Origin: Paracoccaceae bacterium
Lineage (GTDB): Bacteria > Pseudomonadota > Alphaproteobacteria > Rhodobacterales > Rhodobacteraceae
DNA: 64,000 nt
Assembly (NCBI GenBank): GCA_033344815.1
Contig: JAWPMR010000001.1
Coordinates: forward strand, 2,032,136 to 2,096,135
Reading direction: 5' to 3'
A program made the position numbers and the translations under genes. Under the pieces are notes generated by a model. It was not told where the DNA came from and ran no database searches. It saw nothing but the letters and a program-made list of their open reading frames with translations. Of the stretch, positions 55,475-64,000 are shown piece after piece (the first letter of the stretch is position 1; the number at the start of each line of letters is the position of its first letter).

Positions 55475-56467
55475 ATGAATATCAAACAAATTATCACCGG
55501 GGCGTTCACAGCCGCCCTTCTCGCGGGTCCAGCATTGGCGGACACTTGGCCCAGTAAACCCATTCAACTGATCGTGCCTTGGGGAGCAGGCGGCGCGACC
55601 GATCAGGTGACACGTGTTGTCGCGGCGGAACTTGAAGGCGCCTTGGGACAAAGCGTCGTCGTTGTAAACCAGCCCGGCGCTTCTGGATCGATTGGGTCGC
55701 AAGCCGCATGGGATGCGACGCATGACGGATACACCTGGACTGCTGGTGCAGCAAAGGATCTGGGCACTTATGCTGTCACAGGCAAAATGGACACATCGAT
55801 TAAGGATTGGGACCTCTACCTGAATTCCGCTCTGGCGAGCGTTATCAGCGTTCCGGCCAATTCGGACATCACGAATTTGGATGAGTTTCTGGCCGCTTTG
55901 AAAGCCGGTGGTCTCAAGGTCGGTACGTCCGGGGTCAACTCGGCTGGGCATTCCACTATCGAAGCGCTTTCGGCAGCCGTTGATGGCAGCTACGTACACG
56001 CATCATATGATGGTGGAGCCAATGCAGTTTTGTCGACTGTGTCGGGTGAAACAGACGCAACGACACAGCTTATTTCTGAACAGATCGACATGCTCCGCGC
56101 GGGTCAGCTCAAGGCAATTGCAATCATTTCGGACGCAGATGTTGAGGTTCCAGATGTCGGGACCGTGACTGCAGTGACCGCAGCGCTGCCGGATTTTGCC
56201 GTTGCACCGATCTATTTTGGCCTCTTTATGCCTGGCGATGTTCCGGCAGAAGTCAAAGAAAAAATGCAAGCTGCTTGGAATGACGTCATTGCGAATTCAG
56301 CAGCACTCGCCGAGTACACTGAAGGTCGTGGCTCGATCAAAACTGTTTATTCGGGAGACACCGCGCAAGATAAAGTATGGGCATCCATTCAATTGAATGC
56401 ATGGCTGTTGCATGACAGCGGACAGTCATCCGTGGATCCAGATAAACTGGGCATTGCGCGTCCATAA
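55475..56467 (+). CDS. tctC: TctC-type substrate-binding protein of a tripartite tricarboxylate transporter
   Basis: 330 residues with a signal peptide (about 1-23, ending PALADTW). Family motifs WPSKPIQLIVPWGAGGATDQVTR and GASGSIGSQAAW are near the N-terminus of the mature protein. Periplasmic binding protein of TTT systems; homologues bind citrate and many other carboxylates. Preceded by a strong GGAGGAG. Genetic context suggests a sugar acid as ligand. Confidence 0.93.
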   Translation: MNIKQIITGAFTAALLAGPALADTWPSKPIQLIVPWGAGGATDQVTRVVAAELEGALGQSVVVVNQPGASGSIGSQAAWDATHDGYTWTAGAAKDLGTYAVTGKMDTSIKDWDLYLNSALASVISVPANSDITNLDEFLAALKAGGLKVGTSGVNSAGHSTIEALSAAVDGSYVHASYDGGANAVLSTVSGETDATTQLISEQIDMLRAGQLKAIAIISDADVEVPDVGTVTAVTAALPDFAVAPIYFGLFMPGDVPAEVKEKMQAAWNDVIANSAALAEYTEGRGSIKTVYSGDTAQDKVWASIQLNAWLLHDSGQSSVDPDKLGIARP

Positions 56468-56479
56468 ATGGAAACCAAG

Positions 56480-56504
56480 GCGTCGCCGCGTTTTGTGGCG
56501 ACGC
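56480..56504 (+). promoter_or_regulatory. Intercistronic stem-loop between tctC and tctB
   Basis: GCGTCGCC (56480-56487) pairs perfectly with GGCGACGC (56497-56504); two more pairs (C-G and G-U) extend the stem to ten pairs with a 5-base loop. It begins 12 bases after the tctC stop. Such hairpins often protect the upstream binding-protein mRNA and lower expression of the membrane genes. Confidence 0.65.
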
Positions 56505-56542
56505 ATCTGTATTGCATTGCCCAAAACCGAAAAATAGTCATC

Positions 56543-57052
56543 ATGACCAACGCCAAGCTGGACCGGGCCCTAGGGGTTCTATTCGTTCTGATCGGAAGTC
56601 TCGTTACTTACGGTGCGGCTTTGATGCCGCGCTACGGCGAGCGGGACGCCCAAATCTATGAAGCACCCGGATTCACACCGGCGCTTTTGGGTATCGCATT
56701 GGCTATCTGCGGTGTGCTTTTGGCATTCCGACCTGCGAGTGACACGCAAAACACATCGTTCTGGGACGAAGTTGCCGGGTCATCAACGTCGCGAAAGCGG
56801 GCCGGCGCGGCATTAGGGTTAACCCTCACGTATGGCGGCCTACTCTTTGGCAGAGTTCCCTATTTCGCGGCCACATTCGTTTTCGTCTTTGCTTTCATTT
56901 GCACGTTCGAATTGCTTTTACGCCCCGCAGACAAGGCCAATCTGCGACCAACTTATTTGAAAACGATTGTTGCCGGCGCCGTGATCGCCACACTTTGTGC
57001 CGGGATTTCGCAATACGCCTTCGAAACCGTGTTTCTGGTTCAACTGCCCTGA
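56543..57052 (+). CDS. tctB: TctB-type small membrane subunit of tripartite tricarboxylate transporter
   Basis: 169 residues with four hydrophobic helices (ALGVLFVLIGSLVTYGAAL; GFTPALLGIALAICGVLL; and two later), typical for the poorly conserved TctB family. I chose ATG 56543 because the stretch from the earlier ATG at 56468 includes the stem-loop and is not TctB-like. tctA starts 7 bases after its stop. Confidence 0.85.
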   Translation: MTNAKLDRALGVLFVLIGSLVTYGAALMPRYGERDAQIYEAPGFTPALLGIALAICGVLLAFRPASDTQNTSFWDEVAGSSTSRKRAGAALGLTLTYGGLLFGRVPYFAATFVFVFAFICTFELLLRPADKANLRPTYLKTIVAGAVIATLCAGISQYAFETVFLVQLP

Positions 57053-57059
57053 GGTCGAC

Positions 57060-58553
57060 ATGCTGGATTACGCCGCACTAACGACTGCCTTTGGCAATGC
57101 TTTGACAATTGACCATTTGTTTATATCGCTGTGGGCGACCCTTCTCGGTGTTATCATCGGCATGTTGCCTGGACTGACTGCCACGATGGGGTTGGCCCTT
57201 TTGACAACCCTTACCTTTCAAATGGAAAGCAGCGCGGCTATCACTGCCTTGTTGGCAATGTATGTCGGCTCGATCTATGGTGGAAGCCGCACCGCGATTA
57301 TCCTCAACATGCCCGGCACACCCGCCAGTGCCGCAACGACACTGGATGGGTATCCATTGTCGCGACAGTCCAAAGCGCGTGAAGCGCTGGGTCTTGCGAC
57401 AATTGGATCCCTGTGCGGCACGCTACTGGGTGTTTTACTGCTGGTCTTCACAGCACCCGTTTTGGCAAATTACGCTTTGCGATTTGGGTCGTATGAGTTC
57501 TTTTGGCTAGCGCTCTTTGGTGTCGTCATCTCGGGGCGTTTGACGTCGATGGATGACCCTCTCAAGGGCTGGATCGCCGGATTTTTGGGCCTGATCATCG
57601 CCATGATCGGCCAAGAGCAGGTTTTTGCATTTGCCCGCTATACCTTCGGCTATCAACCTCTGTCAGGCGGTATCAGCCTCATCCCAGCCATGGTTGGAGC
57701 CTTTGGATTTGCAGAGATCCTGTCAAGCATTTCCAAAAGCCAAACACCCGAGATCGCGGAAAACAAAGGACGCGTGGTGCCAGAAGGTCGCGAATTGTTA
57801 CGCTATTCCCCAAGCATCGCACGATCTGGTGTCGCGGGAACTGTGATGGGCCTCATTCCGGGCGTTGGCGAGGACATCGGCGCATGGGTTTCTTATGCCA
57901 TTGCCAAACGGTTCAGCCGGGAAAGCGCCAAATTTGGACATGGATCCAAGGAAGGCTTGATCGCAGCCGAAACCGGAAATTCCGCCGCAGTGCCCGGCGC
58001 AATCATTCCGGTTTTGACGTTGGGAATTCCTGGGTCGGCGCCCTCAGCGGTTCTTCTGGCGGCGATGATCATTCACGGTGTTCAGCCGGGGCCGCTGATT
58101 ATGATTCAGAATGCGCATATGGTGTACGGCGTGGTTGCCGCGATCGTGATTGCGGCCATTTTCATGACAGTTTTTGGACTCCTACTAACCAGCCCGCTCC
58201 TCATGGTTCTCCGAATTCCGCGAGAGAGGATTTTACCGATTATCTTCGTTCTCTGCGTCGTTGGGGCCTTCGCCATCGCATCCCGCCCCTTTGATGTTTT
58301 GGTCATGTTGGCGTTTGGGACGTTTGGTTTTCTATTGCGTCAGATGAACTACCCGATGGCCCCGATCATCCTTGGTTTGGTACTTGGCGCCATTCTGGAC
58401 AAAAGCCTGCGTCGCGGACTCATTCTGTCAGAAGGAAGCCTCGAACCTTTCTTCACCCGCCCGGTCAGCGCTGTTTTGGCTTTCGCGACGATTTTCAGCG
58501 TTCTCGTCATCTTGGTATCGGGTCTAAAAGCTGTCGTGCGCAGGCGAGGCTAA
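57060..58553 (+). CDS. tctA: TctA-type large membrane subunit of tripartite tricarboxylate transporter
   Basis: 497 residues, about 12 transmembrane helices. Signature motifs GVIIGMLPGLTATMGLALL and YGGSRTAIILNMPGTPASAATTLDGYPL near the N-terminus, and the repeated GVGEDIGAWVSYAIAKRFS and GNSAAVPGAIIPVLTLGIPGSAPSAV in the second half. Start at 57060 (MLDYAAL) rather than 56997, which lies inside tctB. Last gene of the rightward island; ends 49 bases from the convergent HAD gene. Confidence 0.95.
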   Translation: MLDYAALTTAFGNALTIDHLFISLWATLLGVIIGMLPGLTATMGLALLTTLTFQMESSAAITALLAMYVGSIYGGSRTAIILNMPGTPASAATTLDGYPLSRQSKAREALGLATIGSLCGTLLGVLLLVFTAPVLANYALRFGSYEFFWLALFGVVISGRLTSMDDPLKGWIAGFLGLIIAMIGQEQVFAFARYTFGYQPLSGGISLIPAMVGAFGFAEILSSISKSQTPEIAENKGRVVPEGRELLRYSPSIARSGVAGTVMGLIPGVGEDIGAWVSYAIAKRFSRESAKFGHGSKEGLIAAETGNSAAVPGAIIPVLTLGIPGSAPSAVLLAAMIIHGVQPGPLIMIQNAHMVYGVVAAIVIAAIFMTVFGLLLTSPLLMVLRIPRERILPIIFVLCVVGAFAIASRPFDVLVMLAFGTFGFLLRQMNYPMAPIILGLVLGAILDKSLRRGLILSEGSLEPFFTRPVSAVLAFATIFSVLVILVSGLKAVVRRRG

Positions 58554-58602
58554 CGCTTCAAACAGCAGTCGGTCGTCTTGTTACGAAAAAACGCCACAGG
58601 TG

Positions 58603-59508
58603 TCAGGTCACGGGGCAAATATAGTCGGGCACGATGCCCGAGGTGGCAATGTATGGCGCTATGCTCTGCCGCGCGAAAAGCCCGTAATCCGTTATCAAGA
58701 CTGTGCGCATACCTGCCGCAGCGCCCCCGAGGATGTCCGTGTGCAGTGTATCGCCCACCATCGCCACGCGTTCTGGCGTGATCCCTTCCAGCCGTTCGAT
58801 CACGTCAGCGTAGGCGTTTCCGAAGGGTTTGCCGAAAAACACAGGGGCCACGCCTGTTTCATCCGCAAGTTGATGCGCGTAAAAGCCCGGCTCGATGCTG
58901 AGACCTGTTTCGCGCGGTGCGACAAGATCAGGGTTCGCGACCAAAACCGGGCGCGCCTGTGTTTGAAGTGCCTCACGCAGCGCCTCATAGGTCGCAACGG
59001 ACAAATCAGCGCTTGAGAGCATCAGGAACCCATCCACCTCAGGCTGCGCCTGTGCTGTCCAGCGAACGACATCTGCATCAAGGTCGGCAAAGTCATCGAC
59101 TTCGGTGCAGATCGCCCCCCAACGCCCCTCTGGCAGATGCTGTCCAAGCCGCGCGGCGCATACATCGCGGCTGGCCACCACTTCGTCAGCGGTAAAATCA
59201 AAACCAAGTTTGTGATACTTGCGCAAGGCAGCGGCGCGGGTGTCGCTGGCAGCATTGGTTAGCACTACCAGTTTTTTCCCGCGCGCGCGGAGTTCCTTCA
59301 TGCGCTCGACCGCTCCGGGGATCGAAGTCTGCCCAACATTCAAAACCCCAAACGCATCCAGAACAAACGCATCCACGTCGTCTGCAACTTCTGACAAGGA
59401 CGCACAATGCCGGGACGTTGACGGAAAAAGAGCCTGTGGTAAACGGTGCCGGATACCTTCGTAACGCGCAAAAGCTGCGGCGGTATCAAGCGTGGACAAA
59501 TAAGACAC
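58603..59508 (-). CDS. HAD superfamily class IIA (NagD-like) protein with altered motif I
   Basis: 301 residues starting at GTG 59508. HAD motifs: motif I VLDAFGVLNVG (nucleophile Asp51 present, but the Asp at +2 is Phe53), motif II VVLTNAAS, Lys in FFGKPFGNAY, and motif IV MVGDTLHTDILGG. The cap domain is of class IIA type. Loss of the general acid predicts weak or different phosphatase chemistry; a subgroup with D-x-W at this place exists in alphaproteobacteria. Last gene of the leftward sugar operon, 3 bases after the epimerase gene. Confidence 0.85.
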   Translation of the reverse strand: MSYLSTLDTAAAFARYEGIRHRLPQALFPSTSRHCASLSEVADDVDAFVLDAFGVLNVGQTSIPGAVERMKELRARGKKLVVLTNAASDTRAAALRKYHKLGFDFTADEVVASRDVCAARLGQHLPEGRWGAICTEVDDFADLDADVVRWTAQAQPEVDGFLMLSSADLSVATYEALREALQTQARPVLVANPDLVAPRETGLSIEPGFYAHQLADETGVAPVFFGKPFGNAYADVIERLEGITPERVAMVGDTLHTDILGGAAAGMRTVLITDYGLFARQSIAPYIATSGIVPDYICPVT

Positions 59509-59511
59509 GGA

Positions 59512-60360
59512 TCAGATCAACCTGTATTGACGCGCTTTGTTGCGCAGAAACGGCAGACCCTTACCCATCACCTCAGTGTGGCTTTCCGCGACGGGTCGCC
59601 AGACGGACAAACCATGCGCAATCTCGGGCGGCATGTTGATGAAACTCTCCATTGCAAGCCCACCGTCAAAACCGATTGCAGCCAGCGTGGCATAGATTTC
59701 ATCCCAATCACATGTCCCTTCACCCGGCGTGCCCCGGTCACTTTCGGACAAGTGGATATAGCGTAAGTGATCGCGCCCATCGAGGATGCCATTACCCGCT
59801 CCTTTTTCCTCAATGTTCATGTGATATGTATCCAAGTGCAGGAAAATGTTGTCCGATCCGACTTTCTCAATCATCGCAACGCCTTGGGCTGCGGTGTTGA
59901 TCAAATGGGTTTCATAACGATTGACCGGCTCGATTCCGAACAGAATGCCCGCGTCTTTTGCGAGTCGCGCCGCGGCGCCCAATGCCCGCGCAACATTATC
60001 CAATTCGTGCAGCGTCGGCGGCAGACCGGAGCGTTCACCGATCCCCCCATATGTCACCCCACTCAACGCTAACGCACCCATTGCAGCAGTCTTTTCAATT
60101 GCCGTTTTCAGAAAGGCGATTGCGCCGTCGGGATTGTGGGACGCCCAGACGGCTTCCGGCAGGCCAAGAGAACATACGGCGGATAAATCCGCCTGCTGCA
60201 ATAGTCTTCGACTGTGTTCCGCATCCGCTGATGGTGGATCCAACAGGGCGATTTCAATGAAATCCATCCCTGTTTCTTGTGCCGCCGCGATCGCCGCCGC
60301 CGCGCCTTTGGGGTCCCATGTCATGGTCCACATGCTGGTATGTACGCCAAATCCTTTCAT
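59512..60360 (-). CDS. Sugar isomerase/epimerase, TIM-barrel (D-tagatose/D-psicose 3-epimerase-like)
   Basis: 282 residues of the xylose-isomerase-like TIM barrel. Metal-binding positions are seen in LFGIEPVNRYETHLINT (Glu), FLHLDTYHMNIEEKG (Asp, His), RYIHLSESDRGTPGEG (His) and LAMESFINM (Glu), matching ketose 3-epimerases. Start overlaps the SDR stop (TGATG). Likely interconverts a ketose or ketose phosphate intermediate in the operon's pathway. Confidence 0.88.
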   Translation of the reverse strand: MKGFGVHTSMWTMTWDPKGAAAAIAAAQETGMDFIEIALLDPPSADAEHSRRLLQQADLSAVCSLGLPEAVWASHNPDGAIAFLKTAIEKTAAMGALALSGVTYGGIGERSGLPPTLHELDNVARALGAAARLAKDAGILFGIEPVNRYETHLINTAAQGVAMIEKVGSDNIFLHLDTYHMNIEEKGAGNGILDGRDHLRYIHLSESDRGTPGEGTCDWDEIYATLAAIGFDGGLAMESFINMPPEIAHGLSVWRPVAESHTEVMGKGLPFLRNKARQYRLI

Positions 60361-61136
60361 CACACGCTTGAATAACCTCCCTCAATCATCATCAACGCGC
60401 CGTTCACCAGATCCGAGGCGGGTGAGGCGAGATAGAGCGCCATGTCTGCAATTTCCATCGGTTCGCCGAACCGGCCCAATGGCGTGGCAGCCAAAAACGG
60501 TTCTGATTTTTCTGGCGGTGACCACAGTTTGCGACCCATCTCCGTCATCACGACCGTTGGACAGATCGCGTTAACCTGAACATTGTACGGCGCAAATTCG
60601 GTCATCAGCGCCTTGGTCAACGCGTTCAGCCCACCTTTGGATGCGGCATAGGCGGCGTGGTCCGGCAAGGCAATCACCCCCGTCTGGGACGAGATGTTGA
60701 TGATCTTGCCGTGCCGTTGCGCCATCATGGCCGGGGCGAGTCCCTTGGAAAGGATGAAGGGCGCGCGCAGGTTTACTGCCATTGTTCGGTCCCAATCGGC
60801 AATATCAAAGCTGGTCGCAGCACCAACAATCGCGGTGCCTGCACAATTTACCAGGATGTCGATTGTGCCGCGTATCGCCAGCGCTTTGGCTACAACTGTC
60901 TCCGCCCCCTCGGCCGTTGCGACATCAGCAATGATGGTGTCGCAGGTGCCGCCTGCTGCTTCGATCTCCGTCCTGAGGATTTTCAAATTGCTGGCATTGC
61001 GCCCGGTTGCCACCACTTGCGCACCGGCATCGGCAAAGACGCGTGCGACCTCGGCACCAATCCCGGAGCTTGCCCCTGTGACAAGAGCCGATTGCCCGGC
61101 AATGGAAAATCGATCGATCCAATCGGCCATGGTCAT
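60360..61136 (-). CDS. Short-chain dehydrogenase/reductase
   Basis: 258 residues, classical SDR: cofactor loop TGASSGIGAEVARVF, NCAG near residue 95, catalytic Ser in INISSQTG, YAASKGGLNAL with Tyr and Lys. The Arg in VVATGRNASNL could favour NADP(H), judged weakly. Probably oxidises a polyol or sugar; overlaps the SIS gene by 4 bases and the epimerase gene by one. Confidence 0.92.
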   Translation of the reverse strand: MTMADWIDRFSIAGQSALVTGASSGIGAEVARVFADAGAQVVATGRNASNLKILRTEIEAAGGTCDTIIADVATAEGAETVVAKALAIRGTIDILVNCAGTAIVGAATSFDIADWDRTMAVNLRAPFILSKGLAPAMMAQRHGKIINISSQTGVIALPDHAAYAASKGGLNALTKALMTEFAPYNVQVNAICPTVVMTEMGRKLWSPPEKSEPFLAATPLGRFGEPMEIADMALYLASPASDLVNGALMMIEGGYSSV

Positions 61137-61690
61137 TCCATATTTGTATGCCGTGCACGCATGGCATCGGCACTGATACCAGCAGCATCGCGCAAGTGCA
61201 GGATCAGAATTTCAAAGAACATGAACTGTGCCGCCTCAAAAAGCGACCCCATCGGCAGCACGGATCCAGCACCGGACTGATCGCGCGCCATCGTCTGGGC
61301 CGGAAGATGAATGACTGTGTCCACCATGCCTGGCACATTGCCACTCGGCTCGGCGGTGATACACATCGTTGCAGCCTCTGCACCTTTGGCCCGCTCAACT
61401 AACGCAGACACGGTGCCAAATTCCCCAGGTCCGGCGCTAACGATCAACAAATCTCCTGAGCCGACGTGCGGCGTTGTCATGTCCCCGACCATATGCGCAT
61501 CCAACCCCAAGTGAAACAGACGCATGGCCAGTGATTTGATCATCAACCCTTCCCGTCCCACGCCGTGCAGAACAATCCGGCGCGCAGTCAGAATGGGAGG
61601 TGCCATAGCCTCGATTTGCGCGGGCAACGAAGCCTGCAACACGTCTCCAACTTCGCCCACCGCCCGTTGTGCCAACTCATTCATACTCAT
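61133..61690 (-). CDS. SIS-domain protein, 6-phospho-3-hexuloisomerase-like
   Basis: 185 residues, one SIS domain. GVGREGLMIKSLAMRLFHLG, the phosphate loop LLIVSAGPGEFGTV, and the C-terminal VLPMGSLFEAAQFMFFEILI resemble PHI/HxlB of the ribulose monophosphate pathway. The usual partner hexulose-phosphate synthase is absent, so the substrate here is probably another ketose phosphate. Overlaps neighbours by 4 bases on both sides. Confidence 0.85.
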   Translation of the reverse strand: MSMNELAQRAVGEVGDVLQASLPAQIEAMAPPILTARRIVLHGVGREGLMIKSLAMRLFHLGLDAHMVGDMTTPHVGSGDLLIVSAGPGEFGTVSALVERAKGAEAATMCITAEPSGNVPGMVDTVIHLPAQTMARDQSGAGSVLPMGSLFEAAQFMFFEILILHLRDAAGISADAMRARHTNME

Positions 61691-63045
61691 AAGCTCATTG
61701 CCTTTTCAGAAAGATCGGACTGACGGGCGACTACCGCATCAACAGCATCTTCAAACAGACCTAAATCCTTGAGAAAATCAACAATTGTGTATCTGCTGCG
61801 AATGAAGGCAGAAGCGCGGATGGTCCTGCGCAGGTGGCCAAGCGAAATTCCGATGTCTTGCGGCAGAGCGGGTGACTGCGCACTGCGCAGCATGGCGATC
61901 ATCTCATCCGCGCGAAACAGATGATGTTTCAGTGTCGCACGCGTCTCTGGCCAGATGCGGTGAATCCGTGTGATCCGATCCTTGTGCATTTGTGCGTTCG
62001 GCCACTTGGCAAGGGTTTCCTGCTCCGCTCGCTGCGCGATCCCACGATCGGGAATGCTAGTGTGTAAATCCGCCAAAGCCGCCGACAGATCCGGTGCGGC
62101 CGGTGCCAAGTCTTCAAGGTTTTGGTTCAGCAGCCAATCATAAAACATCAAAGCCGTGACACAGCCTACGGCGACCGCTGCCCCATGGGACACCTTACGC
62201 CCATCATGTTCGTGCCCCTCCATTTCCCACATATGGGCGATTTGGTGGTCCGCCCCCGATGCAGGTCGCGACGAGCCATGAAATTCCATGGCAAAGCCGA
62301 CAGCTGTTAATCCAATAAACAGTGGCGCGCAGCCGTCACCTCCGTCTGAAACGCTTTCCGGGGCGGCGAGCCAACCGCGCAAATGATCCTGCACCAGCGG
62401 CCAGGCGAGGTCATCACGTGCTTCCACACCTACCAGCTCAGCGAGCAGCCAGTCCCCCCCAGCCGGGGATTTTCCAGCCAGATCGGCATAGCCCCAGCCT
62501 GTCATTTCTGGTGGTGCAGCCGCAATGACGTCCAGATCGGCAATCAGCGCGATGGGCGCCCGTACCGGGATCGTAACCTTGAATCCGTTCTTGGCGAGCG
62601 GAGCGCCTGCACTGGTGTAGCCATCCATTGACGCCGCAGTGGCGACCGATAGATAACGACGGTCACTCTCAAAGGCGGCGTATTTCACAAGATCATTGAT
62701 GACCCCCGAACCAACCGATACGGGCATCAGCGCACTATCCGCACTCAGGCGGTCGAGAAACACCTGCGCGGCCTCAACACTGGCCTTGGGCAGCGGATCC
62801 GCCGGGATTACCAGAGTATCGACGGTAAACCCCGCAGCACGCAACGCCGCGCAGGCTGCTGCACCCGCTGCCGCAAATCCAGCCGTATCCGCGCAGACCA
62901 ATGCCTTGCGTGATGCAAAAACCTGTGTGGCGACTGTCCCGGTCTGGGCCAGGGCACCCGGCGCTATCAAAAGGGCCTGCGTCGCGGCTGATCTTGCCAG
63001 CGCCGGCAAGATCAGGTTGTCGTACTGGCCTTGCCAGTTGCTCAC
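61687..63045 (-). CDS. AraM/glycerol-1-phosphate dehydrogenase-like metal-dependent dehydrogenase
   Basis: 452 residues of the iron-containing-alcohol-dehydrogenase fold, closest to bacterial AraM (sn-glycerol-1-phosphate dehydrogenase). Cofactor and substrate stretches [15 protein letters not shown] and [12 protein letters not shown]; metal ligands Asp in [10 protein letters not shown], His in [19 protein letters not shown] and His in [11 protein letters not shown]. An AraM-type gene in a sugar operon recalls the arabinose operon of Bacillus. Overlaps the ABC ATPase gene by 4 bases. Confidence 0.87.
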   Translation of the reverse strand: MSNWQGQYDNLILPALARSAATQALLIAPGALAQTGTVATQVFASRKALVCADTAGFAAAGAAACAALRAAGFTVDTLVIPADPLPKASVEAAQVFLDRLSADSALMPVSVGSGVINDLVKYAAFESDRRYLSVATAASMDGYTSAGAPLAKNGFKVTIPVRAPIALIADLDVIAAAPPEMTGWGYADLAGKSPAGGDWLLAELVGVEARDDLAWPLVQDHLRGWLAAPESVSDGGDGCAPLFIGLTAVGFAMEFHGSSRPASGADHQIAHMWEMEGHEHDGRKVSHGAAVAVGCVTALMFYDWLLNQNLEDLAPAAPDLSAALADLHTSIPDRGIAQRAEQETLAKWPNAQMHKDRITRIHRIWPETRATLKHHLFRADEMIAMLRSAQSPALPQDIGISLGHLRRTIRASAFIRSRYTIVDFLKDLGLFEDAVDAVVARQSDLSEKAMSL

Positions 63046-64000
63046 GCGACCACCTCCGCGTCGCTATTGGGCAATGTGACGCCCTGCTTGTCAAATTGAT
63101 GCAACCGGTGGACGGGCAACGAAATTCCGACCCTATCACCGGCCTTGGTCTGGTCTTCACCATCCGTCTTGACAACCAACCGAGCACCATCTGCGGCCTC
63201 AAGGTAAAGATAGCTTTCACCGCCCAGCTGTTCCTTGACCGCAACACTCAAATCGCCACCCTTTGTCAACACCACGTGCTCTGGTCGGATACCGATGCGA
63301 ACGGCACTGTCTTGCGTCGAAACCCCGGTCGCGAAGGCTGTGTCCACGTCAAAGATATTCATGCCCGGCGAACCGATGAACCCAGCCACGAACTCGGACG
63401 CAGGCCGGTGATACAAATCCATCGGCGCGCCCACCTGTTCAATCCGTCCCGCATTCAAGACCACGATCTGATCAGCCATTGTCATCGCCTCAACCTGATC
63501 ATGCGTCACATAAATCATTGTGGCGTCCAACTGTTTGTGCAGCGCTTCCAACTCCACCCGCATCTGCACCCGCAACTTGGCGTCCAGATTTGAAAGGGGT
63601 TCATCAAACAAGAACACCTTGGGTTCCTTGACAATTGAACGTCCGATAGCGACGCGCTGACGTTGCCCCCCCGAGAGTTGTCCGGGCTTTCGATCCAGGT
63701 AATCGGTCAATTGCAGGATTTTGGCCGCCGCTGCGACACGCCGGGTCCGCTCATCAGCAGATACACCGCCCACTTTCATCCCAAATTCCATATTTGCGCG
63801 CACACTCATGTGGGGATAAAGCGCGTAGGATTGGAAGACCATTGACACATCACGATCTACGGGTTCGAGGGTCGTTACATCCTTTTCGCCGATGTGAATG
63901 GCCCCATCGCTGATTGATTCGAGACCCGCAATTGTCCGCAGCAGAGTCGATTTTCCACAACCTGAGGGGCCTACGAAGACTACAAATGCGCCGTCCTCGA
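63042..64000 (-). CDS. ABC transporter ATP-binding protein, MalK/UgpC type (5' part missing)
   Basis: About 318 C-terminal residues; the gene runs off the right edge. Walker [12 protein letters not shown]-loop [12 protein letters not shown], signature [14 protein letters not shown] and Walker [17 protein letters not shown] are intact, followed by the OB-fold regulatory domain of carbohydrate importers ([25 protein letters not shown]). ATPase of a sugar, polyol or glycerol-phosphate importer whose binding protein and permeases should lie just outside the window. Confidence 0.94.
   Translation of the reverse strand, partial: EDGAFVVFVGPSGCGKSTLLRTIAGLESISDGAIHIGEKDVTTLEPVDRDVSMVFQSYALYPHMSVRANMEFGMKVGGVSADERTRRVAAAAKILQLTDYLDRKPGQLSGGQRQRVAIGRSIVKEPKVFLFDEPLSNLDAKLRVQMRVELEALHKQLDATMIYVTHDQVEAMTMADQIVVLNAGRIEQVGAPMDLYHRPASEFVAGFIGSPGMNIFDVDTAFATGVSTQDSAVRIGIRPEHVVLTKGGDLSVAVKEQLGGESYLYLEAADGARLVVKTDGEDQTKAGDRVGISLPVHRLHQFDKQGVTLPNSDAEVVA

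Overview
The window looks like chromosome of an alphaproteobacterium of the family Rhodobacteraceae (Roseobacter group). I infer this from protein sequence character and gene order: an mreBCD-mrdA-rodA cell-shape operon, an RpoH2-type heat-shock sigma factor, the gshB/yraN/rsmI block divergent from an LppC-like lipoprotein gene, glnD-murJ-trpS, and a short DUF1467-like membrane protein. No rRNA, tRNA, CRISPR array or intact insertion sequence was recognised.

Region 1 (1-34 kb) is dense housekeeping DNA. It holds the rod-shape operon (mreB partial to rodA), a 2-hydroxyacid dehydrogenase, an M3 oligopeptidase, and a leftward block with a membrane-anchored ThiF/MoeB-type adenylyltransferase, dut, coaBC, a ChaN-like protein and rpoH2. 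Next come cobU plus a histidine phosphatase, a GST, comM, gshB, yraN, rsmI, lppC, glnD, murJ, a rhomboid-fold protein without its catalytic residues, trpS, a VOC enzyme, a histone-deacetylase-like hydrolase, a nitroreductase, an EI24-like membrane protein, a methylmalonyl-CoA epimerase, a response regulator, two-gene remnants of general metabolism and aspS.

Region 2 (33-48 kb) is more accessory: a GT2 glycosyltransferase, a GntR regulator, a StaR/TTC38-like TPR protein, an acyl-CoA-dehydrogenase-fold protein whose general base is missing, and a LysR regulator divergent from the most interesting locus of the window. That locus reads ycaO - tfuA - M4-like metallopeptidase - a 162-residue protein ending in six tandem [VI]SGA[KR] pentapeptides (39,070-42,965). 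YcaO/TfuA pairs install backbone thioamides in peptides or proteins. Here the only obvious candidate substrate is the repeat-tailed protein, and a zinc peptidase is encoded between enzyme and substrate. I propose this as a possible undescribed RiPP-like or protein-modification system. Converging on it are a GNAT acetyltransferase and a class III nucleotide cyclase with TolB-like and TPR domains, followed by a PAS-GGDEF-EAL protein.

Region 3 (48.4-50.3 kb) is gene-poor, apparently decayed DNA. Region 4 (50.3-64 kb) holds two sugar-acid/sugar catabolic operons facing each other. One (rightward) has a GntR/FCD regulator with tandem operator-like sites, a UxuA mannonate dehydratase, two Gfo/Idh/MocA oxidoreductases and a tripartite tricarboxylate (TctCBA) transporter. 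The other (leftward, running off the window end) has an ABC sugar ATPase, an AraM-like glycerol-1-phosphate dehydrogenase homologue, a 6-phospho-3-hexuloisomerase-like SIS protein, an SDR, a TIM-barrel sugar epimerase and a HAD-IIA protein with an altered active site.
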